Source of the DNA: Magnetospirillum sp902729445
GTDB lineage: Bacteria; Pseudomonadota; Alphaproteobacteria; Rhodospirillales; Magnetospirillaceae
DNA length: 64,000 nt
Direction of reading: 5' to 3'
NCBI RefSeq assembly: GCF_902729445.1
Contig: NZ_CACVCE010000001.1
Span: forward strand, 186,001 to 250,000
Positions 46,323 through 55,100 of the stretch are shown one piece after another (position 1 is the first letter of the stretch; every line of letters begins with the position of its first letter). The translations under genes were made by a program, and so were the position numbers. The notes beneath the pieces were generated by a model. The model made no database searches. It was not told the DNA's origin and worked only from the letters and a program-made list of their open reading frames with translations.

Positions 46323-48239
46323 ATGTCCGACGACGGTCTCGTCATGCTGCAATTGTGCGAGCCGGGTGAAACGCCGGCCCCGCACGAATCCGAGAAGGGC
46401 GCCGCCGTCGGCATCGACCTGGGAACCACCAATTCGGTGGTGGCGCTGTCCTTCGAGACCGAGGTCGAGGTGCTGCGCGCCGCCGACGGCAAGGCGCTGA
46501 TCCCGTCGGTGGTCCATTACAAGGATGACGGCGAGGTGGTGGTCGGCCAGGCCGCGCGCGAGGCGATCCTGGAAAGCCCGGACCATGTGGTGACCTCGAT
46601 CAAGCGGCTGATGGGGCGCGGCATCGAGGACGTCAAAAGCCTGGCCGGCACGCTGCCTTATACGCTGGAGCCCAATCCCGACGGCGGCATGGTGCGGTTA
46701 CGCGTCGCCGGCCGGGTGCTGACCCCGGTCGAGATTTCCGCCGATATCCTGCGCGCCATCAAGGCGCGCGCCGAAGAAGCCCTGCTGGGCAAGTTCGTCA
46801 GCCGCGCGGTGATCACCGTGCCGGCCTATTTCGACGATGCGGCGCGCACCGCCACCAAGGACGCCGCCCGCCTGGCCGACATCGAGGTGCTGCGCCTGGT
46901 CAACGAGCCGACCGCCGCCGCCCTGGCCTATGGCCTGGATAATTCGGTCGAGGGTCTTTACGCCGTCTACGATCTGGGCGGCGGCACCTTCGACATTTCG
47001 ATCCTGAAGATGGAAAAGGGCGTGTTCCAGGTCAAGGCCACCGGCGGCGACGCCGTGCTGGGCGGCGACGATATCGACCATTCCATCGCCGAGCATTTCC
47101 TGTCCCAGCGCAAGGTGGCGGTGGGCGATCATCCGATTTCCTCGGGCGAGGTCAAGCAGGCCCTGATGACCGCGCGCGTCGCCAAGGAATGCCTGACCAG
47201 CCGGCCCACGGGCGAATGGATGATCGAGGTGGATGGCAAGCCCAGCCTGCACACCATGACCCGCGAACAGTTGGAAAGCCTGGCCGCGCCCTTCGTCGAG
47301 CGCACCATCTCGATCTGCCGCGACGTGGTGGAAGATGCCGGCATCGATGTCGCCGACATCCAGGGCGTGGTGCTGGTGGGCGGTTCGACCCGGATGCCGC
47401 TGGTGCGCGCCCGGGTCGCCGAATTCTTCGGCCGGCCGCCTTTGTCCGACATCAACCCCGACGAGGTGGTCGCCGTCGGCGCCGCCCTGCAGGCCGAAGC
47501 CCTGACGGTGGGCTCGGATACGCTTTTGCTGGACGTCACGCCCCTGTCCTTGGGCATCGAGACCATGGGCGGCATCGTCGAGAAGGTCATTCCGCGCAAC
47601 ACGCCGATCCCGGTGGCGATGGCGCAGGAATTCACCACCTACCAGGACGGCCAGTCGGCCATGGCCATCCACGTGGTCCAGGGCGAGCGCGAGATGGTCG
47701 ACCAGAACCGCTCGCTGGCCCGCTTCGTGCTGCGCGGCATTCCGCCGATGACGGCCGGCGCCGCGCGCATCCGCGTGCAGTTCCAGGTCGATGCCGACGG
47801 GCTTTTGACCGTGTCGGCGACCGAGATGACCACGGGGGTCGAGCAGCAGGTGGTGGTCAAGCCGTCCTATGGCCTGACCGACGACGAAATGGCCAACATG
47901 CTGCGCGATTCGCTGGTCAACGCCAAAGGCGACATGGAGCAAAGATTGCTGACCGAGACGGTGGTCGAGGCGCAAAGGTCGGTGCTGGCGGTGCAATCGG
48001 CGCTGTCGGTCGATCAAGACCTCTTGTCGGCGGACGAACGACAGGCTATCGATGCGGCCATCGAGCAGGTCAACGCCGCGTGCGCGGGGTCGGACCGCGA
48101 CGCGGTGACGCAGGCGATCGACATCTTGGAGAACGCCACCAAGTCCTTCGCCGAAAAGCGCATGGACCGCGGCATCCGCAACGCCCTGGCCGGCATGTCG
48201 GTGGATCGGCTCGATGGCGCCCTGGGGGGCGGCGAATAG
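46323..48239 (+). CDS. hscA: Fe-S cluster chaperone HscA
   Basis: HscA (638 aa) is the specialised Hsp70 that releases clusters from IscU. The ATPase domain has GIDLGTTNSVVAL, VYDLGGGTFDISIL and VVLVGGSTRMPLVR. The substrate domain follows from about 400. The N-terminal extension before GIDLGTT is about 33 residues. It is 25 bases after hscB and 24 before fdx. Confidence 0.96.
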   Translation: MSDDGLVMLQLCEPGETPAPHESEKGAAVGIDLGTTNSVVALSFETEVEVLRAADGKALIPSVVHYKDDGEVVVGQAAREAILESPDHVVTSIKRLMGRGIEDVKSLAGTLPYTLEPNPDGGMVRLRVAGRVLTPVEISADILRAIKARAEEALLGKFVSRAVITVPAYFDDAARTATKDAARLADIEVLRLVNEPTAAALAYGLDNSVEGLYAVYDLGGGTFDISILKMEKGVFQVKATGGDAVLGGDDIDHSIAEHFLSQRKVAVGDHPISSGEVKQALMTARVAKECLTSRPTGEWMIEVDGKPSLHTMTREQLESLAAPFVERTISICRDVVEDAGIDVADIQGVVLVGGSTRMPLVRARVAEFFGRPPLSDINPDEVVAVGAALQAEALTVGSDTLLLDVTPLSLGIETMGGIVEKVIPRNTPIPVAMAQEFTTYQDGQSAMAIHVVQGEREMVDQNRSLARFVLRGIPPMTAGAARIRVQFQVDADGLLTVSATEMTTGVEQQVVVKPSYGLTDDEMANMLRDSLVNAKGDMEQRLLTETVVEAQRSVLAVQSALSVDQDLLSADERQAIDAAIEQVNAACAGSDRDAVTQAIDILENATKSFAEKRMDRGIRNALAGMSVDRLDGALGGGE

Positions 48240-48263
48240 ATCGCACTCGAAGAAGGTTTGACC

Positions 48264-48602
48264 ATGCCCAAGATGACGTTCATTGCTCCCGACGGAAACC
48301 GCCACGAGGTCGAAGCCCCCGAGGGCCTGTCGGTGTTGGAAATCGCCCACCGCAACAAGCTGGAGCTGGAAGGCGCCTGCGAAGGCTCGCTGGCTTGCTC
48401 GACCTGCCATATCGTGGTGGCGCCGGAATGGTTCGCCAAGCTGACCGAGGCCACCGAGGACGAGGAAGACATGCTGGACCTGGCGTTCGGCCTGACCTCG
48501 ACCTCGCGCCTGGGCTGCCAGGTGATCATGAGCAAGGCGCTGGACGGCCTGGTGGTCACCCTGCCGGCGGCGACCCGCAACATGATGGTCGATAAGAAGT
48601 GA
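48264..48602 (+). CDS. fdx: ISC-type 2Fe-2S ferredoxin
   Basis: A 112-aa adrenodoxin-type ferredoxin that supplies electrons for cluster assembly. Cluster Cys are in EGACEGSLACSTCHIVV and later LGCQV. The ATG at 48264 is 7 bases after AAGAAGG. Confidence 0.96.
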   Translation: MPKMTFIAPDGNRHEVEAPEGLSVLEIAHRNKLELEGACEGSLACSTCHIVVAPEWFAKLTEATEDEEDMLDLAFGLTSTSRLGCQVIMSKALDGLVVTLPAATRNMMVDKK

Positions 48603-48616
48603 CGCACCGATAGGGG

Positions 48617-48688
48617 CGTCATGGCCGGGCTTGGACCCGGCCATCCATGGCGCCCTCTGGACCCTCGGGTCAAGCCCGAGGGTGACGG
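48617..48688. repeat. Palindromic intergenic repeat, copy D
   Basis: A member of the family at 13035, inserted inside the isc operon between fdx and iscX. It has CGTCATGGCCGGG on the left and CCGAGGGTGACGG on the right. The right end (ACGGAG) is the ribosome binding site of iscX. Confidence 0.85.
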
Positions 48689-48696
48689 AGAAAAGA

Positions 48697-48891
48697 ATGA
48701 AGTGGGCCGACGTCTTGGACATCGCCATCGCCCTGGAAGAGCGTCACCCGGATGCCGACAACGTGAACCTGCGGTTCACCGACCTGCATGCCTGGGTGTG
48801 CGCCCTGCCGGGCTTCGACGACGAGCCCACCAAGTCCAACGAAAAGATCCTGGAAGCCATCCAGATGGCCTGGATCGACGAACGGGATTGA
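48697..48891 (+). CDS. iscX: Fe-S assembly protein IscX
   Basis: A 64-aa acidic protein (YfhJ) that binds IscS and iron and tunes cluster assembly. KWADVLDIAIALEERHPDAD and FTDLHAWVCALPGF are family-typical. The ATG at 48697 follows ACGGAGAAAAGA, which belongs to the adjacent palindromic repeat. It ends the operon, ahead of a hairpin. Confidence 0.95.
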   Translation: MKWADVLDIAIALEERHPDADNVNLRFTDLHAWVCALPGFDDEPTKSNEKILEAIQMAWIDERD

Positions 48892-48895
48892 CGAC

Positions 48896-48921
48896 GAAGG
48901 GGCCGCTTGCGGCCCCTTCAT
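48896..48921 (+). terminator. Hairpin at the end of the isc operon
   Basis: A perfect 11-bp stem (GAAGGGGCCGC and its complement) with a 2-base loop, 4 bases past the iscX stop. No T-run follows, so termination may be partial, allowing read-through into the DUF599 gene and mnmA. Confidence 0.6.
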
Positions 48922-48936
48922 GATTCGGATGTCGCC

Positions 48937-49641
48937 ATGATCCAGTCCATCCCCCTTCTCGACCTTGCCGCGCTGGGCGTGTTCCTGGCGCTGTGGGTCG
49001 GCTATACCGTGGCGGCCGATCATTACACCTCGAAGGGCCGCTCGCTGTCGGCGGTGATGGGCCGCCACCGCCTGGTGTGGATGCGATCCTTGTGCGACCG
49101 CGACAACCGCGTCGCCGACACCGCCATCATCGGCAACCTGATGCGCTCGGTGGCCTTCTTCGCCTCGGCCAGCCTGCTGGTGGTCGGCGGCCTGGCCGCG
49201 CTGATGGGCTCGGGCCGCAGGGGCTATGAAGTCACTCTCGACATCCCCTTCATGGCCGATGGCGGCCACGAGGCGTTCGAGATGAAGGTGCTGCTGCTGG
49301 CCTGCCTGTTCATCTACACCTTCTTCCAGATCACCTGGTCGCTGCGGCAGTTCAATTATTGCTGCATCCTGATGGGCTCGGCGCCGATGCCCGAGGGGGC
49401 CGACGCCGACAAGGACCGCTTCGCCTGCCATGCCGCCCGCCTGCAGGCCCTGGCCGCCAACAGCTTCAACCGCGGCCTGCGCGCCTATTACTTCGCGCTG
49501 GCCATGCTGGGCTGGTTCGTCAATTCCTGGGTGTTCATGGCCGCGGCGGCGGCGGTCACCGCCATCTTGTTCCGCCGCGAGTTCCATTCCAAAAGCATGA
49601 AGGCGCTGGCCTCGATCGTCGATGGCGGGGAACGGGCATGA
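48937..49641 (+). CDS. DUF599 family membrane protein
   Basis: A 234-aa protein with four membrane segments (near residues 10-30, 70-95, 120-140 and 190-215). The motif GRHRLVWMRSLCDRDNRVAD in the first loop and FNYCCILMGSAP later are DUF599-typical. Its function is unknown. Its TGA overlaps the mnmA ATG, so the two are translated together. Confidence 0.85.
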   Translation: MIQSIPLLDLAALGVFLALWVGYTVAADHYTSKGRSLSAVMGRHRLVWMRSLCDRDNRVADTAIIGNLMRSVAFFASASLLVVGGLAALMGSGRRGYEVTLDIPFMADGGHEAFEMKVLLLACLFIYTFFQITWSLRQFNYCCILMGSAPMPEGADADKDRFACHAARLQALAANSFNRGLRAYYFALAMLGWFVNSWVFMAAAAAVTAILFRREFHSKSMKALASIVDGGERA

Positions 49642-50714
49642 AGGGGCGCATCGTCGTCGCCATGTCGGGGGGCGTCGATTCCTCGGCCACCGCAGCGCTT
49701 TTGCAGGAGGAAGGCTGGGAGGTGGTGGGCGTCACGCTGCAGCTTTACGACCACGGCCAGGCCATCTGCCGGCCCAATACCTGCTGCGCCGGCAAGGACA
49801 TCCACGACGCCCGCGCCGTGGCCGATTCCCTGGGCATCCCCCATTACGTCATCGACATGGAGGCGACCTTTCGCGCCGACGTGATCGAGAGCTTCGCCGA
49901 TTCCTATGTCCAGGGCCGCACCCCGATCCCCTGCATCGAGTGCAACCGCACCGTCAAGTTCCGCGACCTTCTGGGCTTTGCCCGGGATTTGGGCGCCCAG
50001 GCCCTGGCCACCGGCCATTACGTCCAGCGGGGCTGGCAAGGCGGGCGGGCGACCTTGCTGAAAGGGGCCGATCCCGCCCGCGACCAAAGCTATTTCCTGT
50101 TCGCCACCACCCAGGATCAACTGGAATTCCTGCGCTTCCCGTTGGGCGGCATGGACAGCAAGGACCAGACCCGGGCCATCGCGGCGCGCCACGCTTTGCC
50201 GGTGGCGGCCAAGCGCGACAGCCAGGATATCTGCTTCGTCCCCGACGGCGACTATGCCGGCCTGGTCGAGCGCCTACGCCCCGGCGGGTCGCGGCCCGGC
50301 GACATCGTCCATGTCGATGGCCGCGTGCTGGGCCGCCACGCGGGCATCATCCATTACACCATCGGCCAAAGACGGGGCCTGGGCCTGGGCGGCGGTGACC
50401 CGCTGTATGTGGTGGCGTTGGACGCCGCCTCGGCGCGGGTGGTGGTCGGCCCCCGTTCGGCCCTGGGCCGGCGGCGCATCCGGCTGGAGCGGGTCAACTG
50501 GCTGGGCGAGGAACCTTGCGGGCCGGTGGCGGTCGAGGTGCGGGTGCGCTCGACCCGGCCGCCGGCGCCGGCCATGGTCGAGCTGACCGAGGATGGCGGC
50601 GCATGGGTCGAGCTGGCGGCACCCGAGGAAGGGGTGGCCCCGGGCCAGGCCTGCGTGTTCTATCAAGGGGCCAGGGTGCTGGGCGGCGGCTGGATCGCAG
50701 CCGCCGATCAATAG
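49638..50714 (+). CDS. mnmA: tRNA-specific 2-thiouridylase MnmA
   Basis: MnmA (358 aa) adds sulfur to U34 of tRNA-Lys, Glu and Gln, using sulfur that originates from IscS. It has the PP-loop AMSGGVDSSATAAL (residues 8-21), the Cys-rich NTCCAGKDIHDARAVAD, the catalytic Cys pair in PCIECNRTVKF and SQDICFVPDG, and IHYTIGQRRGLGLGG. The gene follows the isc operon on the same strand. Its end overlaps the convergent DUF411 gene by 7 bases. Confidence 0.95.
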   Translation: MKGRIVVAMSGGVDSSATAALLQEEGWEVVGVTLQLYDHGQAICRPNTCCAGKDIHDARAVADSLGIPHYVIDMEATFRADVIESFADSYVQGRTPIPCIECNRTVKFRDLLGFARDLGAQALATGHYVQRGWQGGRATLLKGADPARDQSYFLFATTQDQLEFLRFPLGGMDSKDQTRAIAARHALPVAAKRDSQDICFVPDGDYAGLVERLRPGGSRPGDIVHVDGRVLGRHAGIIHYTIGQRRGLGLGGGDPLYVVALDAASARVVVGPRSALGRRRIRLERVNWLGEEPCGPVAVEVRVRSTRPPAPAMVELTEDGGAWVELAAPEEGVAPGQACVFYQGARVLGGGWIAAADQ

Positions 50715-51136
50715 ATCCCCATCAGTTTGCTGGGGCCGCCGCCGAAGGTGACGATGGGGTTGGGTTCCTTGATTCCGCTCATGCCGGGCGAGCCCTGCGG
50801 CATGCCAGGCGCCGCGATGCCGGTGATTTTCAGCTTGGCCTGAAACAGCTTGTCGATGGCTTCGATGGGAACGTGGCCCTCGATCACATAGGCGCCGACC
50901 TTGGCGGTATGGCACGACCGCACCTGATCGGGCACGCCCATGCGGTCCTTCAGCCCGTCCAGGTCATCGACATCGTGGACCACCACCTGCCAGCCATTGT
51001 CGCGCAGGTAATCGACCCAGCCGCCGCAGCAGCCGCAACTTTGGTTCTTGTAGACCACCGCCTGGCGCGGCGCGTCAGCCGCCCAGGCGAAAAGCGAGGT
51101 CAACACCAGCCCCAAGGCCAACACGATACTTTTCAT
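50708..51136 (-). CDS. DUF411 family exported metal-binding protein
   Basis: A 142-aa protein with a signal peptide (residues 1-20, ending AWA). The DUF411 motif YKNQSCGCCGGWVDYLRDNG is followed by RSCHTAKVGAYVIEGHVP. The Cys and His residues suggest copper or other metal binding in the periplasm; relatives are found with copper resistance genes. No such genes flank it here. Its 3' end overlaps mnmA. Confidence 0.85.
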   Translation of the reverse strand: MKSIVLALGLVLTSLFAWAADAPRQAVVYKNQSCGCCGGWVDYLRDNGWQVVVHDVDDLDGLKDRMGVPDQVRSCHTAKVGAYVIEGHVPIEAIDKLFQAKLKITGIAAPGMPQGSPGMSGIKEPNPIVTFGGGPSKLMGIY

Positions 51137-51207
51137 GGAACACCCGAAAATCTTGCGACGACGGGTGCACTATGTCGGTCGGCCAAGCGCGAAAACAAGC
51201 GCTTCGG

Positions 51208-51378
51208 TCAAGCCCTCGCCATGCGGGTCTGGATGCTGGACAGGGTCATGCGCATTTCGGGATGCTTGGGCAGCAAAGTCACCGCCAGATCGCGGGCCTG
51301 GTTGCGGTTGATGCGCTCGCCGCGCCACTCGGCTTCCAGAATGTGGGCCAGTTCGATCCATTGCTGGCGGCTTTCCAT
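51208..51378 (-). CDS. Small helical protein of unknown function
   Basis: A 56-aa charged protein (MESRQQWIELAHILEAEWRG, then INRNQARDLAVTLLPKHPEM). GGGAGAGA before the ATG supports the start. The gap to the next gene at 51661 (282 bases) holds nothing I can name. Confidence 0.55.
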   Translation of the reverse strand: MESRQQWIELAHILEAEWRGERINRNQARDLAVTLLPKHPEMRMTLSSIQTRMARA

Positions 51379-51660
51379 GGTCTCTCTCCCTCTTGATGTC
51401 AACCGTATGTGCGGTTGAATTGGGTGTGCGTTTCTCTGATTGGAAGCATACCCATGACCAGGCCGCAGGGATAATGAGCATCGGTGGGGGAGCAAAGTGG
51501 CGGAAGCTTAAGGAACCCGCGATAGGCCTAGTTCCGTTCTTATACTTTTTCGCCGAGCCCCCTCCGATGGGCGGGCCTGGCATTCCCCGATTTCTCTCGA
51601 CTTGACCGAGGGGGGAACTGCTATCCTGAGTGTGTCCTTCATTGGTGGGAGCGTTCCGCC

Positions 51661-52047
51661 GTGCCGAGCGCCAAGATCATCAGCCACGAACGCTTCTTGA
51701 TGTTCCGGTCGGCCGTCGAACTGCAGCGCGCCGCCGACGGGCTGCGGGCGATGACCGTGGCCTTCGACCGCTTCAATCAGGTGGTGGATTCGGCCTGCGA
51801 GATGGCGCGGGCCTCGTTGATCGAGGCGGAACAGACCCTGAGCCAAAGGTCCGGGCGCGCCGCCGAAGAGCGCAACCGCACCCTGGACATCCTGGAACAG
51901 GGCGACATCGAGGCGATGATCGCCGAACGCGACCGCCTGTTGCTGGCCCACGACCGCGATTGCCGGACCTGCCCAGACTATGCCCCGGCCCAGCCCGATG
52001 GCTGCCGCCGCTCGCTCATCGACTGCCCCAGCATCCAGCCGGGCTAA
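51661..52047 (+). CDS. Protein of unknown function with a C-terminal Cys cluster
   Basis: A 128-aa protein with a long helical N-terminal region (MFRSAVELQRAADGLRAM, ARASLIEAEQTLSQRSGRAA) and a C-terminus with four Cys (CRTCPDYAPAQPDGC, then DCPS), which could bind zinc or another metal. It has a GTG start behind GGTGGGAG. Its stop lies 6 bases from the convergent glycosyltransferase gene. Confidence 0.65.
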   Translation: MPSAKIISHERFLMFRSAVELQRAADGLRAMTVAFDRFNQVVDSACEMARASLIEAEQTLSQRSGRAAEERNRTLDILEQGDIEAMIAERDRLLLAHDRDCRTCPDYAPAQPDGCRRSLIDCPSIQPG

Positions 52048-52053
52048 GGCCGC

Positions 52054-53757
52054 TCAAGCCAAAGCGTGGCTGAGGATGGCTTGCCACACCCGGTCCGGGC
52101 CGTAATGGCGTTCGGCCCAATCGTGGGCCTCGCGGGCGATCTTGGCGCGCAATTCCTCGTGACGGGACAGCACCCGCCAGCGGCGGATGATGTCGGCGGG
52201 TTCGCTCCACGGCACGAAATGGCGCCACGGCGCGAAGAATCGCGACGATCCTTCGTACAATTGTTCGAACAACAGCGATCCCGCGCCGATGGTTTCCCAC
52301 ACCCGCCCGGTCACCAGCGAGCCGCCGTCGCCATAGGCGTGGGCGGCGACATTGACCACCGCCCGGCTGGACGCCAGCAGGCGGGCATAGGATTCGCGGT
52401 CGGGGGCGATCTGGCGGCGGCGGCGGCCGATGACGGCCTCGAGCCCGATATCGGCGGCGGCAAGTCCGGCGACCAGATAGGAACGGTGCGGCCCCGACGT
52501 GCTGCCGACGAACAGCAATTGGTGTTCGGCCGGCGCGTCGATGGGCGCGAACGGCGCGCCCAGGGCGGGAACGGGGATGGCCAGCGACCGCGCCCCCAGA
52601 TCGGTGGCGTTGCGATCGGTGAAGACATAGGCGTTGGGGTCGAACAGCAAGATCTTGTCGGCGACCCGCGCCCACGCTTCGATCAGGCCGTGGGTGGCCC
52701 GTAGCGTGTCGCGGCTGACGAACACCAGCCGGAACCCGAAGCGCTGTTTCAGATCCTTCATGTCGTCGATCGAGACGCTGCGTCCGCCCGGAAGGGCCTG
52801 AACGTCGAACAAGACGATGTCGGGGCGGGTCCGGTCCAGTTCGGCGACGAAGGCGTGGCGCCGCGCCTGGGCCAGGGCATCGCCGCAGCGCCGGCCCCAG
52901 GGCGCGGCCAGCACGCTGTCCAGCCAGACCGAGCATTGTCCCCCGGCGGCCAGGGCGGCGGCCTTGAAGTGGGCGGCCAGATCGTTCTGGGCGTCCAGGC
53001 CGGCGCCGGTTCTTTCGGACCCCACATACAGCACCGACACCCGCGCCGGGTCGTGGCCATGGTCGGGCAGGGGGTGGAGGGGAAGCTCGCTCTCGGGGGT
53101 CGCGAAGGCGTGGCTGATCGCCTCGATCACCCGGGCCTCGTCGGCGGGATTGTCGTCGGGGATGCCGGTCCATGGGCCGATATCGGCGCTGACCAGATAA
53201 CGCTGCTGCCACAAATCCAGCAAGACCGGGATGGAAGCCGCCACCTGGCCGGATTCCAGCATCATCTCGCCGGCCCGCAGATAGGCCCACACATTGGCGC
53301 CCCGGTGCTGGAGCCATTGCGATACCAGTTGCACCCCCAGATCGTGGTGGTCGGCCTCGCGGCACAGGCGGATGAATTCCTCGTGCGGCTCGCCCCAGGG
53401 GGTGACGTTGATGACCAGTGCGGCAGCCCGGACCATGTCGTCGCGAGCGATGGCGCCGCTGGCCTGGTCGATCCTGAGGCGCAGCAGCGCCGCCTCGGCA
53501 TCAAGGGGGGCCAACTCGGCCAGGCGTGCGCGGGCGACATCGTCAAGGCCGGCGCGGAACTCGTAAAGGGCCAGGGCCTTGATCAGGCCGCCATCGCCGG
53601 GGAGCTGGGCCAGGCCGTCTTGCAGGGCCGGGATGGCCCCGCCATCGAGCAGGCCTTGCCCGGCCAGCCCGCCGGCCAGGTTCAGCCAGGCCTGCGGCCC
53701 GCCGCCTGCCTGCTGCACGTCGTGGCGCCACCGCTTCAAGACCTCGTCATCGACCAT
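52054..53757 (-). CDS. Glycosyltransferase with N-terminal TPR-like region
   Basis: A 567-aa cytoplasmic protein. Residues 1-210 are helical repeats (WLNLAGGLAGQGLLDGGAIP, LALYEFRAGLDDVARARL). A Rossmann-type core from about 240 starts RVSVLYVGSERTGAG, and a C-terminal GT-B half has LLFVGSTSGPHRSYL and GSLVTGRVWETIGAGSLLFE. The last resembles the donor-site EAL/E-x-x-x-G-x-x region of CgeB-like transferases. The acceptor is unknown. The ATG at 53757 has only a weak ribosome binding site; an upstream in-frame start would add 20 residues. Confidence 0.75.
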   Translation of the reverse strand: MVDDEVLKRWRHDVQQAGGGPQAWLNLAGGLAGQGLLDGGAIPALQDGLAQLPGDGGLIKALALYEFRAGLDDVARARLAELAPLDAEAALLRLRIDQASGAIARDDMVRAAALVINVTPWGEPHEEFIRLCREADHHDLGVQLVSQWLQHRGANVWAYLRAGEMMLESGQVAASIPVLLDLWQQRYLVSADIGPWTGIPDDNPADEARVIEAISHAFATPESELPLHPLPDHGHDPARVSVLYVGSERTGAGLDAQNDLAAHFKAAALAAGGQCSVWLDSVLAAPWGRRCGDALAQARRHAFVAELDRTRPDIVLFDVQALPGGRSVSIDDMKDLKQRFGFRLVFVSRDTLRATHGLIEAWARVADKILLFDPNAYVFTDRNATDLGARSLAIPVPALGAPFAPIDAPAEHQLLFVGSTSGPHRSYLVAGLAAADIGLEAVIGRRRRQIAPDRESYARLLASSRAVVNVAAHAYGDGGSLVTGRVWETIGAGSLLFEQLYEGSSRFFAPWRHFVPWSEPADIIRRWRVLSRHEELRAKIAREAHDWAERHYGPDRVWQAILSHALA

Positions 53758-54102
53758 CGCGCGTATCCCGACCTCAGCCGATGATGTGGTGGCAGATTTT
53801 GACGCGCGAGCAAACAAAAAACCCTTGTCCGGCCCTCCCGTCCCAATGGGACGCAGAGACGGACGACGGGCGGGTTGTCCTCATCCACTACAAACGCACC
53901 ATCCTGACCGTCAGCTACCTGGGGCCGAATCGACGCGGGCGCGTCGAGCCTAGATTCAGAACTCAAGCGCAACACCCAGCTATGCTGGGACCGCTATGGG
54001 ACGAGCTATGATCACGTCAGCCTTGACGAGAGATGCGAGATTTACCGTCTGCATGCATACGGTAAATCTCGTCGTGATGTACAGATAGCGGAAGGACGCA
54101 AG
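53758..54102. other. Gene-poor junction region (345 bases)
   Basis: This region lies between the glycosyltransferase start and the AT-rich patch. It should hold the glycosyltransferase promoter. An open frame from 53781 to 54011 has no recognisable product. From 53908 a second frame resembles IS30-type transposase fragments. A 36-base near-perfect palindrome lies at 54036-54071. Confidence 0.5.
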
Positions 54103-54285
54103 GTGGACGCTGCCCGTGAGAAAGCGGCCATCATGGAATTTATAGACGGACTGCCGGAGGATGAGCGGGAAGCCCTGGAGCAGGGCTTCCCCAAATACCT
54201 TGCCAAAACCGTCCCCGCCATTATCGCAAAACGGTTTACAGGTGGGAAAACGTGGAGTGTAGACCCGGTGATCCGGGCGAAATAG
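53908..54285 (+). pseudogene. Degenerate frame with IS30-transposase-like fragments
   Basis: One open frame from after a TGA at 53905 to a TAG at 54283. It contains GASSLDSELKRNT, like the end of the IS30 N-terminal helix-turn-helix, followed by GTSYDHVSLDERCEIYRLHA, like the usual start of that protein. The order is therefore swapped. The frame continues into 60 residues from the GTG at 54103 (FIDGLPEDEREALEQGFPKY) that I cannot place. No full transposase or catalytic DDE region is present. Most likely insertion-sequence debris; the last 60 codons could be a separate small gene. Confidence 0.4.
54036..54071. repeat. 36-base near-perfect palindrome
   Basis: The arms CGAGATTTACCGT (54036-54048) and ACGGTAAATCTCG (54059-54071) are exact complements. 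The centre CTGCATGCAT includes the palindrome TGCATGCA, so 17 of 18 base pairs match. It lies inside the IS30-like fragment. Confidence 0.85.
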
Positions 54286-54294
54286 ATTATTTAC

Positions 54295-55020
54295 TTACAA
54301 ATTATTGTTTAGCCACTTCTTGTCCGCAGTGCCAAACGCATCTTCAATGAAGGCATCAACCCTTCTTGGATCTGGGTTAAAAGAGCGTGCAGGTACAACA
54401 TAATTCCAGCAACTTATGTCGCATGGGTATTGTGATATCACCATTCCAATCCCGAGCCTCAAGCACTCCATTTTAATTTCATCGAAGGCATCAGCATCAA
54501 TTTTCTCATTCAGTGGGTCGTCGTAAAAAAACAAAATTCCGTAATTTGCCGCCCGTGTGTGCGCAAGCGCCTCATACACACATGATACGTTAAATTGCTT
54601 TGGCGCGTACTTTATTTCAAATGTTACAATTTCTACGCGCTTCGTTTTTGTGTGCTGGAAGTTGTGAACGCAAAGGCCAGAGAAATCTGGGGTACTCCAC
54701 TTTCCACTCAGTTTTTTATCGTGCGTTGCCCTGAGAATGCGTCCTGTAACCCCATGAGGGCCATAAATATTTTTCACCATCCAATCTTCAGCGCATTTCC
54801 CAATGTGAGAATACGATTCCTTCTCATCAGAAATTTTGCCATAAACCTCCAATCCACCGCCTTTTCCTGATTTAATATCATATATACAGTCAGCATTGAT
54901 TTCATCGATTGCAGACAAAACAACAGAATTAGATATTCCTAAGCGAGATGCAACCGTTGACGATCGGCCGCCGTTGCTGTTGATATTGGCGATGATCCTT
55001 ATTTTTTCTGCGGCTTGCAT
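54295..55020 (-). CDS. HTH plus PD-(D/E)xK nuclease-like protein
   Basis: A 241-aa protein in clearly AT-rich DNA: two 60-base lines I counted here are 40% and 43% G+C, against visibly higher values around it. The N-terminus looks like a winged or simple helix-turn-helix (SSTVASRLGISNSVVLSAID, residues 20-39). The middle has the pattern of a restriction-endonuclease fold: Pro-Asp at 111-112 (STPDFSG), then Glu-Ile-Lys at 135-137 (VTFEIKYA), then a helix with CVYEALAHTRAANYGILFF. I do not recognise the exact family. It could be a nuclease, or a regulator with an inactive nuclease fold. No methylase is adjacent. The AlpA-like gene lies 80 bases upstream on the same strand. Confidence 0.6.
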   Translation of the reverse strand: MQAAEKIRIIANINSNGGRSSTVASRLGISNSVVLSAIDEINADCIYDIKSGKGGGLEVYGKISDEKESYSHIGKCAEDWMVKNIYGPHGVTGRILRATHDKKLSGKWSTPDFSGLCVHNFQHTKTKRVEIVTFEIKYAPKQFNVSCVYEALAHTRAANYGILFFYDDPLNEKIDADAFDEIKMECLRLGIGMVISQYPCDISCWNYVVPARSFNPDPRRVDAFIEDAFGTADKKWLNNNL

Positions 55021-55063
55021 GGCATACCCAATGTTTGTGAGTAAACTTCACATTAATATTACT

Positions 55064-55094
55064 GGGGTGGCCGGTTGTGCGCACCGGCCACCCC
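55064..55094 (-). terminator. Strong hairpin after the AlpA-like gene
   Basis: A perfect 11-bp stem (GGGGTGGCCGG and its complement) 7 bases past the stop of the AlpA-like gene. There is no T-run on the minus strand, so it may be a weak terminator or another structural element. Confidence 0.5.
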
Positions 55095-55100
55095 GCCCCG

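Noticed and set aside
51600..51660. A TTGACC and TATCCT pair before the gene at 51661
   Set aside because: The spacer is only 14 bases, too short for a standard promoter.
53781..54011. A 76-codon frame at the edge of the AT-rich patch
   Set aside because: No ribosome site or family match, and it overlaps another frame with IS30-like motifs; too weak to call a gene.
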